In this document: one piece after another, positions 40,639 through 49,687 of the stretch
Numbering within the stretch: the stretch's first letter is position 1
Layout: every line of letters begins with the position of its first letter
DNA from: Sphingomonadaceae bacterium
GTDB lineage: Bacteria; Pseudomonadota; Alphaproteobacteria; Sphingomonadales; Sphingomonadaceae
Length of the DNA stretch: 49,728 nt
Reading direction: 5' to 3'
NCBI GenBank assembly: GCA_020847445.1
Contig: JADLBY010000173.1
Location: forward strand, 1 to 49,728
The notes under the pieces: generated by a model
Seen by the model: the letters and a program-made list of their open reading frames with translations, nothing else
What the model was told of the DNA's origin: nothing
Database searches by the model: none
Made by a program: the position numbers and the translations under genes

Positions 40639-42627
40639 TTGTCCGCTGCAAAGATCCTCTGGGGCCAGGTGCTGGCCGTATTCCTGATCATCCTGACCAG
40701 CGTCTGGGCCGCAACCCAATGGACGTCCTCGGCGCTCGGCTTCCAGCCCGAGTTGGGCACGCCCTGGTTTTCGCTGTTCGGCCATCCGGTCTACCGGCCC
40801 TATGACCTGTTCTGGTGGTGGTTCTCCTATGACGCCTATGCGCCGCAGATTTTCGACAAAGGCGGAATGATCGCGACCTCTGGCGGGTTCGTGGCGATCA
40901 TGGTTGCCATCGCCATGTCGGTTTGGCGCGGTCGCGAGACCAACAACACCAAGACCTATGGCTCGGCGCGCTGGGCAGAACGGGCGGACATCAAGCGCAT
41001 CGGCCTCCTCTCAGAAACCGGCGTTGTGCTCGGCAAGTTCCAGAACAACTATCTGCGCCATGATGGCCCCGAACATGTGTTGTGCTTTGCGCCAACCCGC
41101 TCGGGCAAAGGCGTCGGCCTTGTCATTCCCACCCTACTGACATGGCCCGGGTCGGCGATCGTCCATGACATCAAGGGCGAAAACTGGAGCCTGACCGCCG
41201 GCTTCCGCTCAAGCTTCAGCCGCACCCTGCTGTTCGACCCCACCAACCTAGCCTCTGCCCATTACAATCCGCTGCTCGAAGTGCGTCGCGGGATCAGCGA
41301 AGTGCGTGACGTCCAGAACATAGCCGACATTCTGGTGGACCCGGAAGGGAGCCTCGAGAAGCGCAACCATTGGGAGAAGACCAGCCATGCCCTGCTGGTC
41401 GGGGCAATCCTCCATGTCCTTTATGCTGAGCGCAACAAAACGCTCGCGGGGGTTGCCGCCTTCCTGTCTGATCCCGAGCGCACGATCGAAGAGACGCTCG
41501 ATGCAATGATGGCAACCGCGCATCTGGGCGAGGCTGGCCCACATCCAGTCGTGGCTAGCGCCGCGCGCGAGCTGTTGAACAAATCAGACAATGAGCGATC
41601 CGGCGTGCTCTCGACCGCGATGTCCTATCTCGGCCTCTACCGCGACCCAGTCATCGCCGAGGTCACCAAATGTTCGGACTGGCGCATCGCCGATCTGGTC
41701 GAGGCCAAACAGCCCGCAACGCTCTACCTCGTCGTGCCACCGTCCGACATCAGCCGGACCAAGCCGCTTATCCGCCTCATTCTCAACCAGATCGGGCGTC
41801 GCCTCACAGAGGAGCTTTCTCCAAAGGCGCAGCGTCACCGCGTGCTGATGATGCTCGACGAGTTCCCTGCGCTGGGACGGCTCGACTTCTTTGAAAGCGC
41901 GCTGGCGTTCATGGCGGGCTACGGCCTCAAGTCATTCCTGATCGCGCAGTCCCTCAACCAGATCGAGCGGGCGTACGGCAAGAACAACGCGATCCTCGAC
42001 AACTGCCATGTCCGGGTCGCGTTCGCGACCAATGATGAAGGCACCGCCAAGCGCGTGTCGGAATCGCTGGGCACCGCGACCGAACAGCGTTCGATGCGCA
42101 ACTATGCCGGCCACCGTCTGTCCCCTTGGCTTGGCCACCTGATGATCTCGCGCTCCGAAACCTCGCGGCCGCTGTTGACCCAGGGCGAGATCTTGCAGCT
42201 TCCCGACACTGACGAGATCGTGATGTTGTCCGGCTCGCCGCCGATCAAAGCCAAGAAGGCGCGTTACTATGCTGACCCAAGGTTGCAGGCGCGTATTCTC
42301 CCACCACCGGAACCGCTAACCGCGAAAACCGACAACCCGAAATCTGATGACTGGAGTGCGCTGCCGACGATCAAGCCTTTACCCAAGAATAAGCGCAAGG
42401 CCGCAACCCATGATGATGCCGCCAATTCAGGGATCCGCCGCGAGCCAGAAATCCCGGCTCATGTCGATGTCCAACCCCAGAAGGAAAACGGTCGTTCTGC
42501 CGAGTTCGATTTTGGCGACCATCCGGATCAAACAGACAATGCGGTGCGGGCCGAACGGCTGCGTATCGACATGGCCCGCAGCGCCCGGCAGGCCTCGCTC
42601 GATCCTGGCGATGGAATTGCGCTGTGA
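40639..42627 (+). CDS. traG: type IV coupling protein TraG/VirD4
   Basis: A 662-residue protein from TTG 40639, with AAGGA ahead. Two N-terminal membrane segments (about 5-25 and 78-98) anchor a cytoplasmic ATPase: Walker A in FAPTRSGKGVGLVIPTLL near residue 150, a VHDIKGENWSLTAGFR block, and Walker B in VLMMLDEFPALGRL near 405, followed by FLIAQSLNQIERAYG. The C-terminal 90 residues are charged and poorly conserved. It links the relaxase-DNA complex to a type IV secretion channel. Motifs look intact. Confidence 0.93.
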   Translation: MSAAKILWGQVLAVFLIILTSVWAATQWTSSALGFQPELGTPWFSLFGHPVYRPYDLFWWWFSYDAYAPQIFDKGGMIATSGGFVAIMVAIAMSVWRGRETNNTKTYGSARWAERADIKRIGLLSETGVVLGKFQNNYLRHDGPEHVLCFAPTRSGKGVGLVIPTLLTWPGSAIVHDIKGENWSLTAGFRSSFSRTLLFDPTNLASAHYNPLLEVRRGISEVRDVQNIADILVDPEGSLEKRNHWEKTSHALLVGAILHVLYAERNKTLAGVAAFLSDPERTIEETLDAMMATAHLGEAGPHPVVASAARELLNKSDNERSGVLSTAMSYLGLYRDPVIAEVTKCSDWRIADLVEAKQPATLYLVVPPSDISRTKPLIRLILNQIGRRLTEELSPKAQRHRVLMMLDEFPALGRLDFFESALAFMAGYGLKSFLIAQSLNQIERAYGKNNAILDNCHVRVAFATNDEGTAKRVSESLGTATEQRSMRNYAGHRLSPWLGHLMISRSETSRPLLTQGEILQLPDTDEIVMLSGSPPIKAKKARYYADPRLQARILPPPEPLTAKTDNPKSDDWSALPTIKPLPKNKRKAATHDDAANSGIRREPEIPAHVDVQPQKENGRSAEFDFGDHPDQTDNAVRAERLRIDMARSARQASLDPGDGIAL

Positions 42628-43025
42628 AGTCGAAGCATACTTTTCGCCTGCCTCCCGATCTTGCGGATCGACTGGCTGACTATGCCCGGCGCAAGCGCGT
42701 GACACAGGCGCAAGTCGTCGAGACGGCCCTGAACTCGTTTCTTTCTCCGGACGGCTCGGAACGCATGGAAGCAGCGTTCAGCCGCCGACTGGACAGAGTA
42801 GTGCGCCAACTCGACAAACTCGATTACCGTGTCGAACTGAATTCTGAAGCCTTGGCCCTGTTTGTGCGGTTCTGGTTGACTGCCAACCCGGCACTTCCGG
42901 ACGCCGCGCGGTATGCGGCACAAGCACAGGGCAAGGAACGGTTCGAAGGCTTTATCGAAGCCCTGGCACGTAAGATGGAATTTGGGCCAAAGCTTGCCGA
43001 TGCGGTTAACGTTCCTGAGCGTTGA
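42624..43025 (+). CDS. ribbon-helix-helix (CopG-like) protein, last backbone gene
   Basis: A 133-residue protein from GTG 42624, overlapping the TraG stop. Residues 1-45 are a ribbon-helix-helix (KHTFRLPPDLADRLADYARR, KRVTQAQVVETALNSFL), and the rest is helical. This gene regularly stands between traG and trbB in related ICEs and may regulate the trb operon or help relaxosome assembly. Here no trbB follows. Confidence 0.85.
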   Translation: MKSKHTFRLPPDLADRLADYARRKRVTQAQVVETALNSFLSPDGSERMEAAFSRRLDRVVRQLDKLDYRVELNSEALALFVRFWLTANPALPDAARYAAQAQGKERFEGFIEALARKMEFGPKLADAVNVPER

Positions 43026-43081
43026 ATTAGCGTCGGGTTCAGGGGACTGACCGGAACGGCAGCTAATCTATTGAAATCTTA

Positions 43082-43123
43082 GAAAGCGGACGATCCCGGC
43101 TCCGCACGGCGATGTCCGCTTTC
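43082..43123. promoter_or_regulatory. inverted repeat GAAAGCGGAC / GTCCGCTTTC at the backbone boundary
   Basis: Perfect 10-base arms at 43082-43091 and 43114-43123, 22 bases apart, between the last transfer gene and the AraC gene. They could be an operator for the AraC-type regulator, a transcription stop, or the trace of the event that removed trb genes. Confidence 0.5.
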
Positions 43124-43188
43124 GCGCTTTCCGAACCACAAGCCGACTATCCGCTTACGACCCGTTTTCAGACGTTGTCGCGATTTCC

Positions 43189-44025
43189 TTGACTCTCAAG
43201 GGCTGGCACAACGAAAGTACACAAGCCTACCGACAGGGAGCTTCTCAAAGCGTGCAGAGAATCAGTGTTGATCATGAGCATTATCAATCCCTTAGGGTCG
43301 AAACTGGTCGCCAGCGTGCTTACCCATCATTGCAGCCTACCCTGATCCTGAACCTTGGCGCGCCACTCACCGTTTTCGACGTTCATGGGCAATCGATATC
43401 TGTGACAGCCGGGCAAGTCTTTTACGCCGGGCTTCATGATAAGGTCTGCTTCACAGAATCCAGCGGTTTGCAGCGTGGCATTCATCTCCGGATGTCAGCG
43501 CTTGATGCCTTTAGATGGTTCGGCCCTATGGCTGCCGAATGCAACAACCGCGCCGTTTTGCTCGAAGACTTTGCTGGAGCTGACCGAATACGAAGTATTG
43601 TCGATACCGAACTGGGGATGCTCGTGCCATTAAGCAAAATACATGCCGTCCCCCGGGAGATCGAATGGGTATGGGGGCAATTGACGACAGGCTATACGAC
43701 GCGCATCGCAGACCTGACCGCTGAACTTGGCTGGAGCAGAAAACGTCTGGTTCAGCGTTTTCGGGCTGTTTTCGGCATTGGACCTAAAACCGTCGCGCGA
43801 TTGACCCGTTTCGATGCGCTCCGAAGCAGACTCAAGACCGGAAACCGGACAAAATGGGTCGATCACGCGCTTGATGTCGGTTATTTTGATCAGCCGCACA
43901 TGATCCGCGACGTAAACCTGTTTGCCGGACTTTCTCCCACCGCCCTGATCGCCGAAATGCGCCGAAACAATTTTCCAATACAAGATGCTGAAGTAATGCC
44001 ACCGGAACCTTTTTCAGGAGAATGA
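43189..44025 (+). CDS. AraC-family transcriptional regulator
   Basis: Opened from TTG 43189 (278 residues); a later start, such as GTG at 43252, is possible. The N-terminal half is a cupin-like sensing domain (TLILNLGAPLTVFDVHGQSI). The C-terminal AraC HTH pair is clear: RIADLTAELGWSRKRLVQRF, FGIGPKTVARLTRFDALRSR, WVDHALDVGYFDQPHMIRDV and LFAGLSPTALI. It overlaps the VOC gene by ATGA, so it probably controls that gene. Not part of the ICE backbone. Confidence 0.88.
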   Translation: MTLKGWHNESTQAYRQGASQSVQRISVDHEHYQSLRVETGRQRAYPSLQPTLILNLGAPLTVFDVHGQSISVTAGQVFYAGLHDKVCFTESSGLQRGIHLRMSALDAFRWFGPMAAECNNRAVLLEDFAGADRIRSIVDTELGMLVPLSKIHAVPREIEWVWGQLTTGYTTRIADLTAELGWSRKRLVQRFRAVFGIGPKTVARLTRFDALRSRLKTGNRTKWVDHALDVGYFDQPHMIRDVNLFAGLSPTALIAEMRRNNFPIQDAEVMPPEPFSGE

Positions 44026-44420
44026 TGATGTACGTTCCGCCCGGTTTCGCGACAGTTAACCCCTATATTTTTGCGTCTGACGCGAAGAGCTATGTGCAAT
44101 TTCTGGTCGATGGACTTGGTGCAGAGGAATTGGGGCGCAGTGAACGACCGGATGGTAGGATTGCAAATTGCCAAATTCGGATTGGCACTGCGATGTTGAT
44201 GGTCAGCGAGGCCCAGGATAAATATCCCCCAAGCCGTGCAGCGTTTTATATCTACGTCGAAGATGCAGAAGCGGCGATGGCTCGTGCGCTCGCAGTAGGT
44301 GCTAGGCTGGAAATGCCGGTTGACAACATGCCATACGGCGACCGGCAAGGCGGTGTAGTAGACCCATCTGGCAACATCTGGTGGATATCCCAGCGCACCA
44401 CTGAAGAGCCTTACTTCTGA
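44022..44420 (+). CDS. VOC (glyoxalase/bleomycin resistance) family protein
   Basis: A 132-residue single-domain protein of the PhnB-like VOC type: TVNPYIFASDAKSYVQFLVD, GLGAEELGRSERPDGRIANC, FYIYVEDAEAAMARALAVGA and DRQGGVVDPSGNIWWIS. The family includes metal-dependent lyases, dioxygenases and antibiotic-binding proteins; the substrate is not evident. Co-translated with the AraC regulator upstream. Several ATGs are stacked at the start (44022, 44025, 44028). Confidence 0.88.
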   Translation: MMMYVPPGFATVNPYIFASDAKSYVQFLVDGLGAEELGRSERPDGRIANCQIRIGTAMLMVSEAQDKYPPSRAAFYIYVEDAEAAMARALAVGARLEMPVDNMPYGDRQGGVVDPSGNIWWISQRTTEEPYF

Positions 44421-44508
44421 GATTTCCGCACGACGCAATATTGGCATTTGGCCGTTGCCAAACGCTGAGGTGTTTTGATCCGGATGCCGCGAAGTTGCCG
44501 GGATTCAA

Positions 44509-45459
44509 TCAGTCCTTCAGCGAACCGCGCAAAAATGCGATAACTCGGGGCCAACTGTCCTTTCGAGCTCGATTATTTCCATCTGGCGACCCTCCCAGTG
44601 AAGCCAATAGTGGCAAAGACTTGCTGTCGTCAGCAAGGGGAGGCCCGAATACGGCATGGCCTGCATCCTCATACGCGAGGATGGTGACGTTGTGGTCCCG
44701 TGCTCGAAGCATATCCGCCATTGGACAACTTGGCCAAAGAGCATCTGCCTGACCGCAAACCAATAGCACCTGAGCAGGTGAACGCTCAATCTTGATCGCT
44801 GCGTCACCATGAGCGCCCGCCAGCCTGAGACCACCTATGTAGATTGAGGCCATGCCAATGCCTGGATCAAATTCACCATATGGGAGAAAAGGAACATCTT
44901 TTCCTCCCAGCGACCACGAAGCGCCAGGTTGATCAGAACCATCCCAACTGAAAGCGGCCCACATGTAGGCTGACGGCATGCCTGCAACGACAGCTTTCAC
45001 TTCTTTGTGGCGGCTTGCCACGACTAGTGCCGCCTCAGCGCCCTTCGACGCGCCGACGATCGCGATGCGTCGCTTGTCCACTGCGGATTGTCGCTTCAAC
45101 CAGGAAATTCCCTTGTCGAATGTTTCAAGTGGCACCCTTGAAAATGCAACAGGCTGACCAGGCGCGCGATAGTAGGAGAGTTGAAGGACGCTGAATCCTG
45201 CCGACTGCAGATCAACTGCCATTTGCAAGGCACCAGAACCTAGTCCGCCTTCTGACCCGCCCAACAGCAAAATCGCAGGGTGCTTCCCTTCACCTTTGGC
45301 GGGAAGGTAATTCGCAATAATGCCTGCATCGGTCACTCTTGCACCAGCCGCGCCCGGTTCAGCCATTTCTATTGGCGGTACCCATGATTGCGAATAGCCT
45401 GCCGCCGACGTCATTGCTGCAAGCATCACGATCGGAAGGCTAATCCTGTTGGGAATCAC
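44509..45459 (-). CDS. secreted alpha/beta hydrolase, BAAT/dienelactone-hydrolase-like
   Basis: A 316-residue protein with a signal peptide (VMLAAMTSAAGYSQS). The alpha/beta hydrolase features are LLLGGSEGGLGSG, then the nucleophile elbow IVGASKGAEAALVVAS (Gly-x-Ser-x-Gly, Ser near 158), PAQVLLVCGQADALWP with the acid, and GHAVFGPP with the His. The layout matches BAAT C-terminal/acyl-CoA thioester hydrolase-type proteins. Its start overlaps the stop of a small membrane-protein gene as ATGA (45456-45459). Confidence 0.85.
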   Translation of the reverse strand: MIPNRISLPIVMLAAMTSAAGYSQSWVPPIEMAEPGAAGARVTDAGIIANYLPAKGEGKHPAILLLGGSEGGLGSGALQMAVDLQSAGFSVLQLSYYRAPGQPVAFSRVPLETFDKGISWLKRQSAVDKRRIAIVGASKGAEAALVVASRHKEVKAVVAGMPSAYMWAAFSWDGSDQPGASWSLGGKDVPFLPYGEFDPGIGMASIYIGGLRLAGAHGDAAIKIERSPAQVLLVCGQADALWPSCPMADMLRARDHNVTILAYEDAGHAVFGPPLADDSKSLPLLASLGGSPDGNNRARKDSWPRVIAFLRGSLKD

Positions 45460-45629
45460 TGTGGTTCACCTTTCTTTTGTACGGTTGCCTGCCGCAAATC
45501 GAAAGATCGTCCTCCGCAACCGACGTAGATTAGCTGCATTGCCAGAGCAAGATATGCTAGCCCAATGTAGCCCGTACTCTTGAGGGCTAACACTGCCGCT
45601 ATAGACGCGATGTCTGCTTTCCACCCCAT
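45456..45629 (-). CDS. small membrane protein upstream of the hydrolase
   Basis: A 57-residue protein taken from Met at 45629 (MGWKADIASIAAVLALKSTG, YIGLAYLALAMQLIYVGCGG) with one or two membrane helices. The ATGA overlap with the hydrolase gene supports it. The frame extends to 45686, but the extra 19 residues lack support. Function unknown. Confidence 0.5.
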   Translation of the reverse strand: MGWKADIASIAAVLALKSTGYIGLAYLALAMQLIYVGCGGRSFDLRQATVQKKGEPQ

Positions 45630-45918
45630 ACGAGACTTTGTCGCCTCCAAACCCGAATTCCGAAAGCAGCCACCAGCAGGGCACAAAAGCTAGCTGAACG
45701 GATGGCGGCTTTCGGGAGGTCGACATGGCAACGCTAAAGTCGGCTATGTCAGCGCGAGCTCCCGATTTAAGGGACAGTCTGCGCAGTACCGATTTTCAAC
45801 ATTTTGATCCGAAATGTGCATTTCCGGACACGACAAGAGAGCGGTCGATACGCGCAGCGGATCGCGCCATCCAAACTTGCCGTCTGTTAAGAATGGGCCT
45901 CGTTAATGGCACCAAGGT

Positions 45919-47049
45919 TCAATCAATCGCTAATGCCGGACCTTCGTATCTGCCGCGAGGGCGGATCAACTGGCCTGATAGGGTTTGCTCCATCGCGTGC
46001 GCGCACCAGCCGACGCTGCGGCCGATCAGGAAGAGGCTGAAGGGTGCATTTTGAGGCAATGCAAAACGAGTGGAAATTGCAACAAGTCCGAAATCGCAAT
46101 TGGGCCGCAAGCCCGTCTTCGCGAAAACGGCGTCCGCCAGGCGCTTCATGTGATCAGGGATGGCGCTACCCTCAAGCATGACGACCGCGCGCGGATCGCC
46201 ATCCGGATAGAGTGGGTGACCAAAGCCGGGTAACTCTGCGCCGCGATTGAGCCAGCGATCAACCGTGCTTGCCACGCCATCGCGCGAGGCTTCGGCGATG
46301 AGCTGGCTTAACGCCGCTGGCGCACCGCCATGGCGCGGGCCAGAAAGCGCGCAGAGCCCGGCGAGGACGCATGCAGCAAGCGACGCTCCCGTCGATGCGG
46401 CAACCCGGACGGCGAAGGTCGATGCCGTCAGATCATGATCAGCCATCAGCACAAGCGCTTCACGTAGCTTTGGCGCTACCGTGGGATCGCAGCCCCAGCC
46501 TTCCACGAGCCGTTGATGAAGCGGTGCATCATCCAATGATGCGCCAGATGCGTTGGCAAGTGAACCGACAATCAGGCCCGCATCCTGGATCAGGGTCATG
46601 CGGCCCCGCCCAAGGCTCGGCTGGGAGGATGATGCGAGACGCGCTAGGGTGGCAAAGGGATCGGGGGCAGCAACCGAGCGACTGCATAGATCAGCTGGAA
46701 TCGGCGCTTCCCACAACAGGCTGGCGACATGCTCCAACGGTGCGGTCTGGGCGAGCGCAACTGCATCTTGACCCTTGAAGAACAATCTCCCTTTGGCTGA
46801 GGTTGAAATTCCGGTTGGGATGGTTGGTTCACCGAGCGAGAGCGCCCCTGCTGCGATGGCAGCAGCCTTGCGCCCGCGCGAGCGCCGCCTCACCAGATCA
46901 TCGATATCACCGGCATGATAGAGGCTGCGGCGCGCGTCCGCGCGATCCGGCTCCATGCGGATACGACCACGGCTGACATAGGCGTAGAGAGTCTGGGCCT
47001 TGACGCCCAGCACCGCCAGCGCGGCGTTTCGATCAATCCAGGACTTCAT
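45919..47049 (-). CDS. citrate synthase-like protein with N-terminal HTH
   Basis: A 376-residue protein from ATG 47049 (MKSWIDRNAALAVLGVKAQT). Residues 1-60 form a MerR-like helix-turn-helix, unusual for citrate synthases but known in a subgroup; the rest is a citrate synthase fold with SGPRHGGAPAALSQL and GFGHPLYPDGDPRA, the two active-site histidines, and an Arg-rich end (GQLIRPRGRYEGP). It is divergent from a CoA transferase gene with only 74 bases between, suggesting a shared promoter region and a joint acyl-CoA pathway such as condensation and CoA transfer of a dicarboxylic acid. The exact substrate is not evident. Confidence 0.85.
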   Translation of the reverse strand: MKSWIDRNAALAVLGVKAQTLYAYVSRGRIRMEPDRADARRSLYHAGDIDDLVRRRSRGRKAAAIAAGALSLGEPTIPTGISTSAKGRLFFKGQDAVALAQTAPLEHVASLLWEAPIPADLCSRSVAAPDPFATLARLASSSQPSLGRGRMTLIQDAGLIVGSLANASGASLDDAPLHQRLVEGWGCDPTVAPKLREALVLMADHDLTASTFAVRVAASTGASLAACVLAGLCALSGPRHGGAPAALSQLIAEASRDGVASTVDRWLNRGAELPGFGHPLYPDGDPRAVVMLEGSAIPDHMKRLADAVFAKTGLRPNCDFGLVAISTRFALPQNAPFSLFLIGRSVGWCAHAMEQTLSGQLIRPRGRYEGPALAID

Positions 47050-47123
47050 ATTGATTATATGTATCAAGATTGATCGCAAAATCCAAGTGCGGTTAGTTTC
47101 TTCCATTTCAAGAGGAAGCACCG

Positions 47124-48521
47124 ATGCCCCAATTTTCCGCGCATGCGATTCTTACGCAATGCTCATCAGCGCTTGGACTGCCCGATCATGTGATCGAGTG
47201 GCTGAGCGTGACGGGCACTGAGAGCCTTCCGTCCTGCTTCCCGGTGACCGACCTTGCTGTCGCATCGATCGGTACGGCCGGGCTAGCTCTGGCAGACCTG
47301 ATAGCCGATGCTGGCCAGGCTGTGCATGTAGAGGTGGATCGACGCATGGCTTCGCTATGGTTCGATTTCACAATTGCGCCTGACGGTTGGGAATTGCCGA
47401 GCGCCTGGGATTCAATTGCGGGCGATTATGAGGCTCGCGATGGTTGGATAAAATTGCACACCAATGCGCCGCATCACAAGAATTCGGCGCTTTCCGCTCT
47501 GGGCTGTGCGCCGGATCGAGATGCGGTTGCGGCCGCCGTTGCCGGACGATCAGCGCTAGAACTGGAAACTGCGATTGTTGCAGCGGGTGGATGTGCAGCG
47601 GTAATGCGAAGCCATTCGGAGTGGCAGGAGCATCCGCAAGGTCGAGCGGTGATCGCCGAACCGCTCATCCATTGGAACGAAGCCGCGAGTGACAGCCCGT
47701 CTGCATGGAGACCGGCGGCGGATCGCCCGCTGGCTGGCCTGCGCGTTCTAGATCTGACGCGCATTTTGGCAGGGCCGGTCGCGACCCGCTTTCTGGCCGG
47801 CTTTGGCGCAGACGTGTTGCGGATTGATCCCTCAGACTGGGATGAGCCCGCTATTGCGCCCGATGTAACGCTCGGCAAGCGGTGCGCGCGGCTGAATCTT
47901 CGTCGTCAGGCTGATCGAGAAGTGTTCGAGCAGTTGCTCTCTGAAGCGGATGTGCTGGTTCATGGCTATCGACGCGATGCGCTAGAGGCCTTGGGGCTTG
48001 ACGCTGCCGCACGGCAGGCCATTCGGCCAGGCCTGATGGACGTTTCGCTCAATGCCTATGGTCATTCCGGGCCTTGGGCGAACCGCCGCGGGTTTGACAG
48101 TCTGGTTCAGCTTTCCTCGGGTATTGCTGCGGCGGGCATGGTCTGGCGGTCGTCGGATCGGCCTGTCTCTTTGCCCGTGCAGGCGCTCGACCACGCTACG
48201 GGATATTTGATGGCGGCTGCGGTCATCCGCGGGGTGCGCACGCGATTATCCGGCTCGGCCGTGCGAACGGCGCAGCTTTCGCTCGCCCGCACGGCCGAGC
48301 TTCTCTTTACCGCCCGTAGAGAAGCAGCCACCGGGAGTTTTCCACCAGCAGCGCCGGCGGATTATGCCAGCGATCCCGAAGCTACGCCCTGGGGGCCTGC
48401 GCGCCGATTGAAGCCGCCGTTGCATTTATCGAACTGCGCCATGCGTTGGGATCGACCAGCACAAAAGCTCGGATCGGCAAGCGCGCATTGGGAGAATAGG
48501 GTTTCAGGGGAACCAGCATGA
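47124..48521 (+). CDS. CaiB/BaiF family (family III) CoA transferase
   Basis: A 465-residue protein. The family III core is in the second half: LAGLRVLDLTRILAGPVATR, FLAGFGADVLRIDPSDWDEP, then VLVHGYRRDALEALGLDAAA and MDVSLNAYGHSGPWANRRGF. The first 190 residues form a related but degenerate half. It moves CoA between carboxylic acids. It is divergent from the HTH-citrate synthase and coupled by ATGA (48518-48521) to the methyltransferase. Confidence 0.85.
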   Translation: MPQFSAHAILTQCSSALGLPDHVIEWLSVTGTESLPSCFPVTDLAVASIGTAGLALADLIADAGQAVHVEVDRRMASLWFDFTIAPDGWELPSAWDSIAGDYEARDGWIKLHTNAPHHKNSALSALGCAPDRDAVAAAVAGRSALELETAIVAAGGCAAVMRSHSEWQEHPQGRAVIAEPLIHWNEAASDSPSAWRPAADRPLAGLRVLDLTRILAGPVATRFLAGFGADVLRIDPSDWDEPAIAPDVTLGKRCARLNLRRQADREVFEQLLSEADVLVHGYRRDALEALGLDAAARQAIRPGLMDVSLNAYGHSGPWANRRGFDSLVQLSSGIAAAGMVWRSSDRPVSLPVQALDHATGYLMAAAVIRGVRTRLSGSAVRTAQLSLARTAELLFTARREAATGSFPPAAPADYASDPEATPWGPARRLKPPLHLSNCAMRWDRPAQKLGSASAHWENRVSGEPA

Positions 48522-49249
48522 CCGCTCTCTATGATTCAATTGGCCTCAACTATTCCGATCTGCGCAAGCCGGACCCTCGCATTGCCTCGGCGATATGGCG
48601 CGCACTGGGTGACTGCCAATCAGTGATCAACGTGGGGGCGGGCACCGGCTCTTACGAACCTGCCGACCGGCAGGTGGTTGCGGTCGAGCCGTCGATGGAC
48701 ATGATCCGCAAGCGTGCGCCGAACGCGGCACCTGCAGTCCAGGCATCGGCAGAAAAGCTGCCATTCGATGACAACAGCTTTGATGCTGCCATGGCCATTC
48801 TGACTGTGCACCACTGGCGCGACAAGCTGAGAGGTTTGCACGAGTTGCGGCGGGTGGCGCGCGGCAGAGTGGTGCTGTTGACCTTTGATCCCGCCAGTCG
48901 TCCCTGGCTTACAGACTATCTTCCCGAGCTCGCGGCACTCGACGAAGCGCAGATGCCATCGCTCGACGAGTACCAGACATGGCTGGGTCCGGTCCGTACA
49001 GCACCACTCATGATCCCGCACGATTGCAGCGACGGCTTCCTCTACGCCTATTGGCGCAGGCCGTATGCCTACCTCGACCCAAGGCTCCGTTCGGGCAGTT
49101 CTTCATTTTGGGCCTTGCCTGATGTTGCCAAGGGGATCGCGCGCCTTAGCGACGATCTCGAAACGGGCGAGTGGGCACGGCGATATGCAAACCTGCTTGG
49201 CTGTGAATTTTACGACGCGGGCTATCGTCTGATTGTATCAGTCGACTGA
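48518..49249 (+). CDS. class I SAM-dependent methyltransferase
   Basis: A 243-residue protein with Methyltransf_11-type motifs: INVGAGTGSYEPADR (motif I), VAVEPSMDMIRKRAP, EKLPFDDNSFDAAMAILTVH and LHELRRVARGRVVLLTFDPA. Small-molecule substrate unknown. It shares the start/stop overlap with the CoA transferase gene and probably its transcript. Confidence 0.88.
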   Translation: MTALYDSIGLNYSDLRKPDPRIASAIWRALGDCQSVINVGAGTGSYEPADRQVVAVEPSMDMIRKRAPNAAPAVQASAEKLPFDDNSFDAAMAILTVHHWRDKLRGLHELRRVARGRVVLLTFDPASRPWLTDYLPELAALDEAQMPSLDEYQTWLGPVRTAPLMIPHDCSDGFLYAYWRRPYAYLDPRLRSGSSSFWALPDVAKGIARLSDDLETGEWARRYANLLGCEFYDAGYRLIVSVD

Positions 49250-49333
49250 GGCCAGCTGGATATTGGTGATCAGGATGGAGGTCGATAGAATGACGCCCCA
49301 TACCATGCCAGCAACAAGATTCGAGAACGCTAG

Positions 49334-49687
49334 ATGCGCAATATCGTCAACGCTCTGCTACTCCGCGAAGGCAAAGTTTTGCTCGCCCGGCGGAGCCGTC
49401 ATCGTAAGGCTTATCCGGACCTTTGGAGTTTTCCGGGAGGACACGTCGAGGGCGATGAAACACTAGTTCAAGCGCTGTGCCGGGAAGTCTCCGAAGAGAT
49501 TTCTATAATTCCATTGGCTTACCATCCGATAACGCGAATTTCGGACCCGAACGCGACAGCAGAACCAATTTACTATCATTTGTACGCAGTGACCGCTTGG
49601 GAAGGTCGCGTCCGTCAAGGTGGTGTAATTTCGGCTGTGGCCGTGGGCCATCGTCAGGCGGCTTTGGCGGTGATGTGTAGGGGCTGA
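49334..49687 (+). pseudogene. NUDIX hydrolase, 3' end replaced
   Basis: ATG at 49334 opens a NUDIX protein: NIVNALLLREGKVLLARRSR, then the Nudix box GGHVEGDETLVQALCREVSEEI with all key Gly/Glu residues, and YHLYAVTAWEG. After about residue 93 the text (RVRQGGVISAVAVGHRQAAL) no longer looks like the family, which continues with a conserved Glu/Trp stretch. The gene seems to be cut by the mobile-element end that begins near 49612. Activity is doubtful. Confidence 0.7.

Noticed and set aside
45725..46054. Plus-strand 109-residue frame
   Set aside because: Its second half is antisense to the citrate synthase-like gene and the text has no domain or plausible start context.
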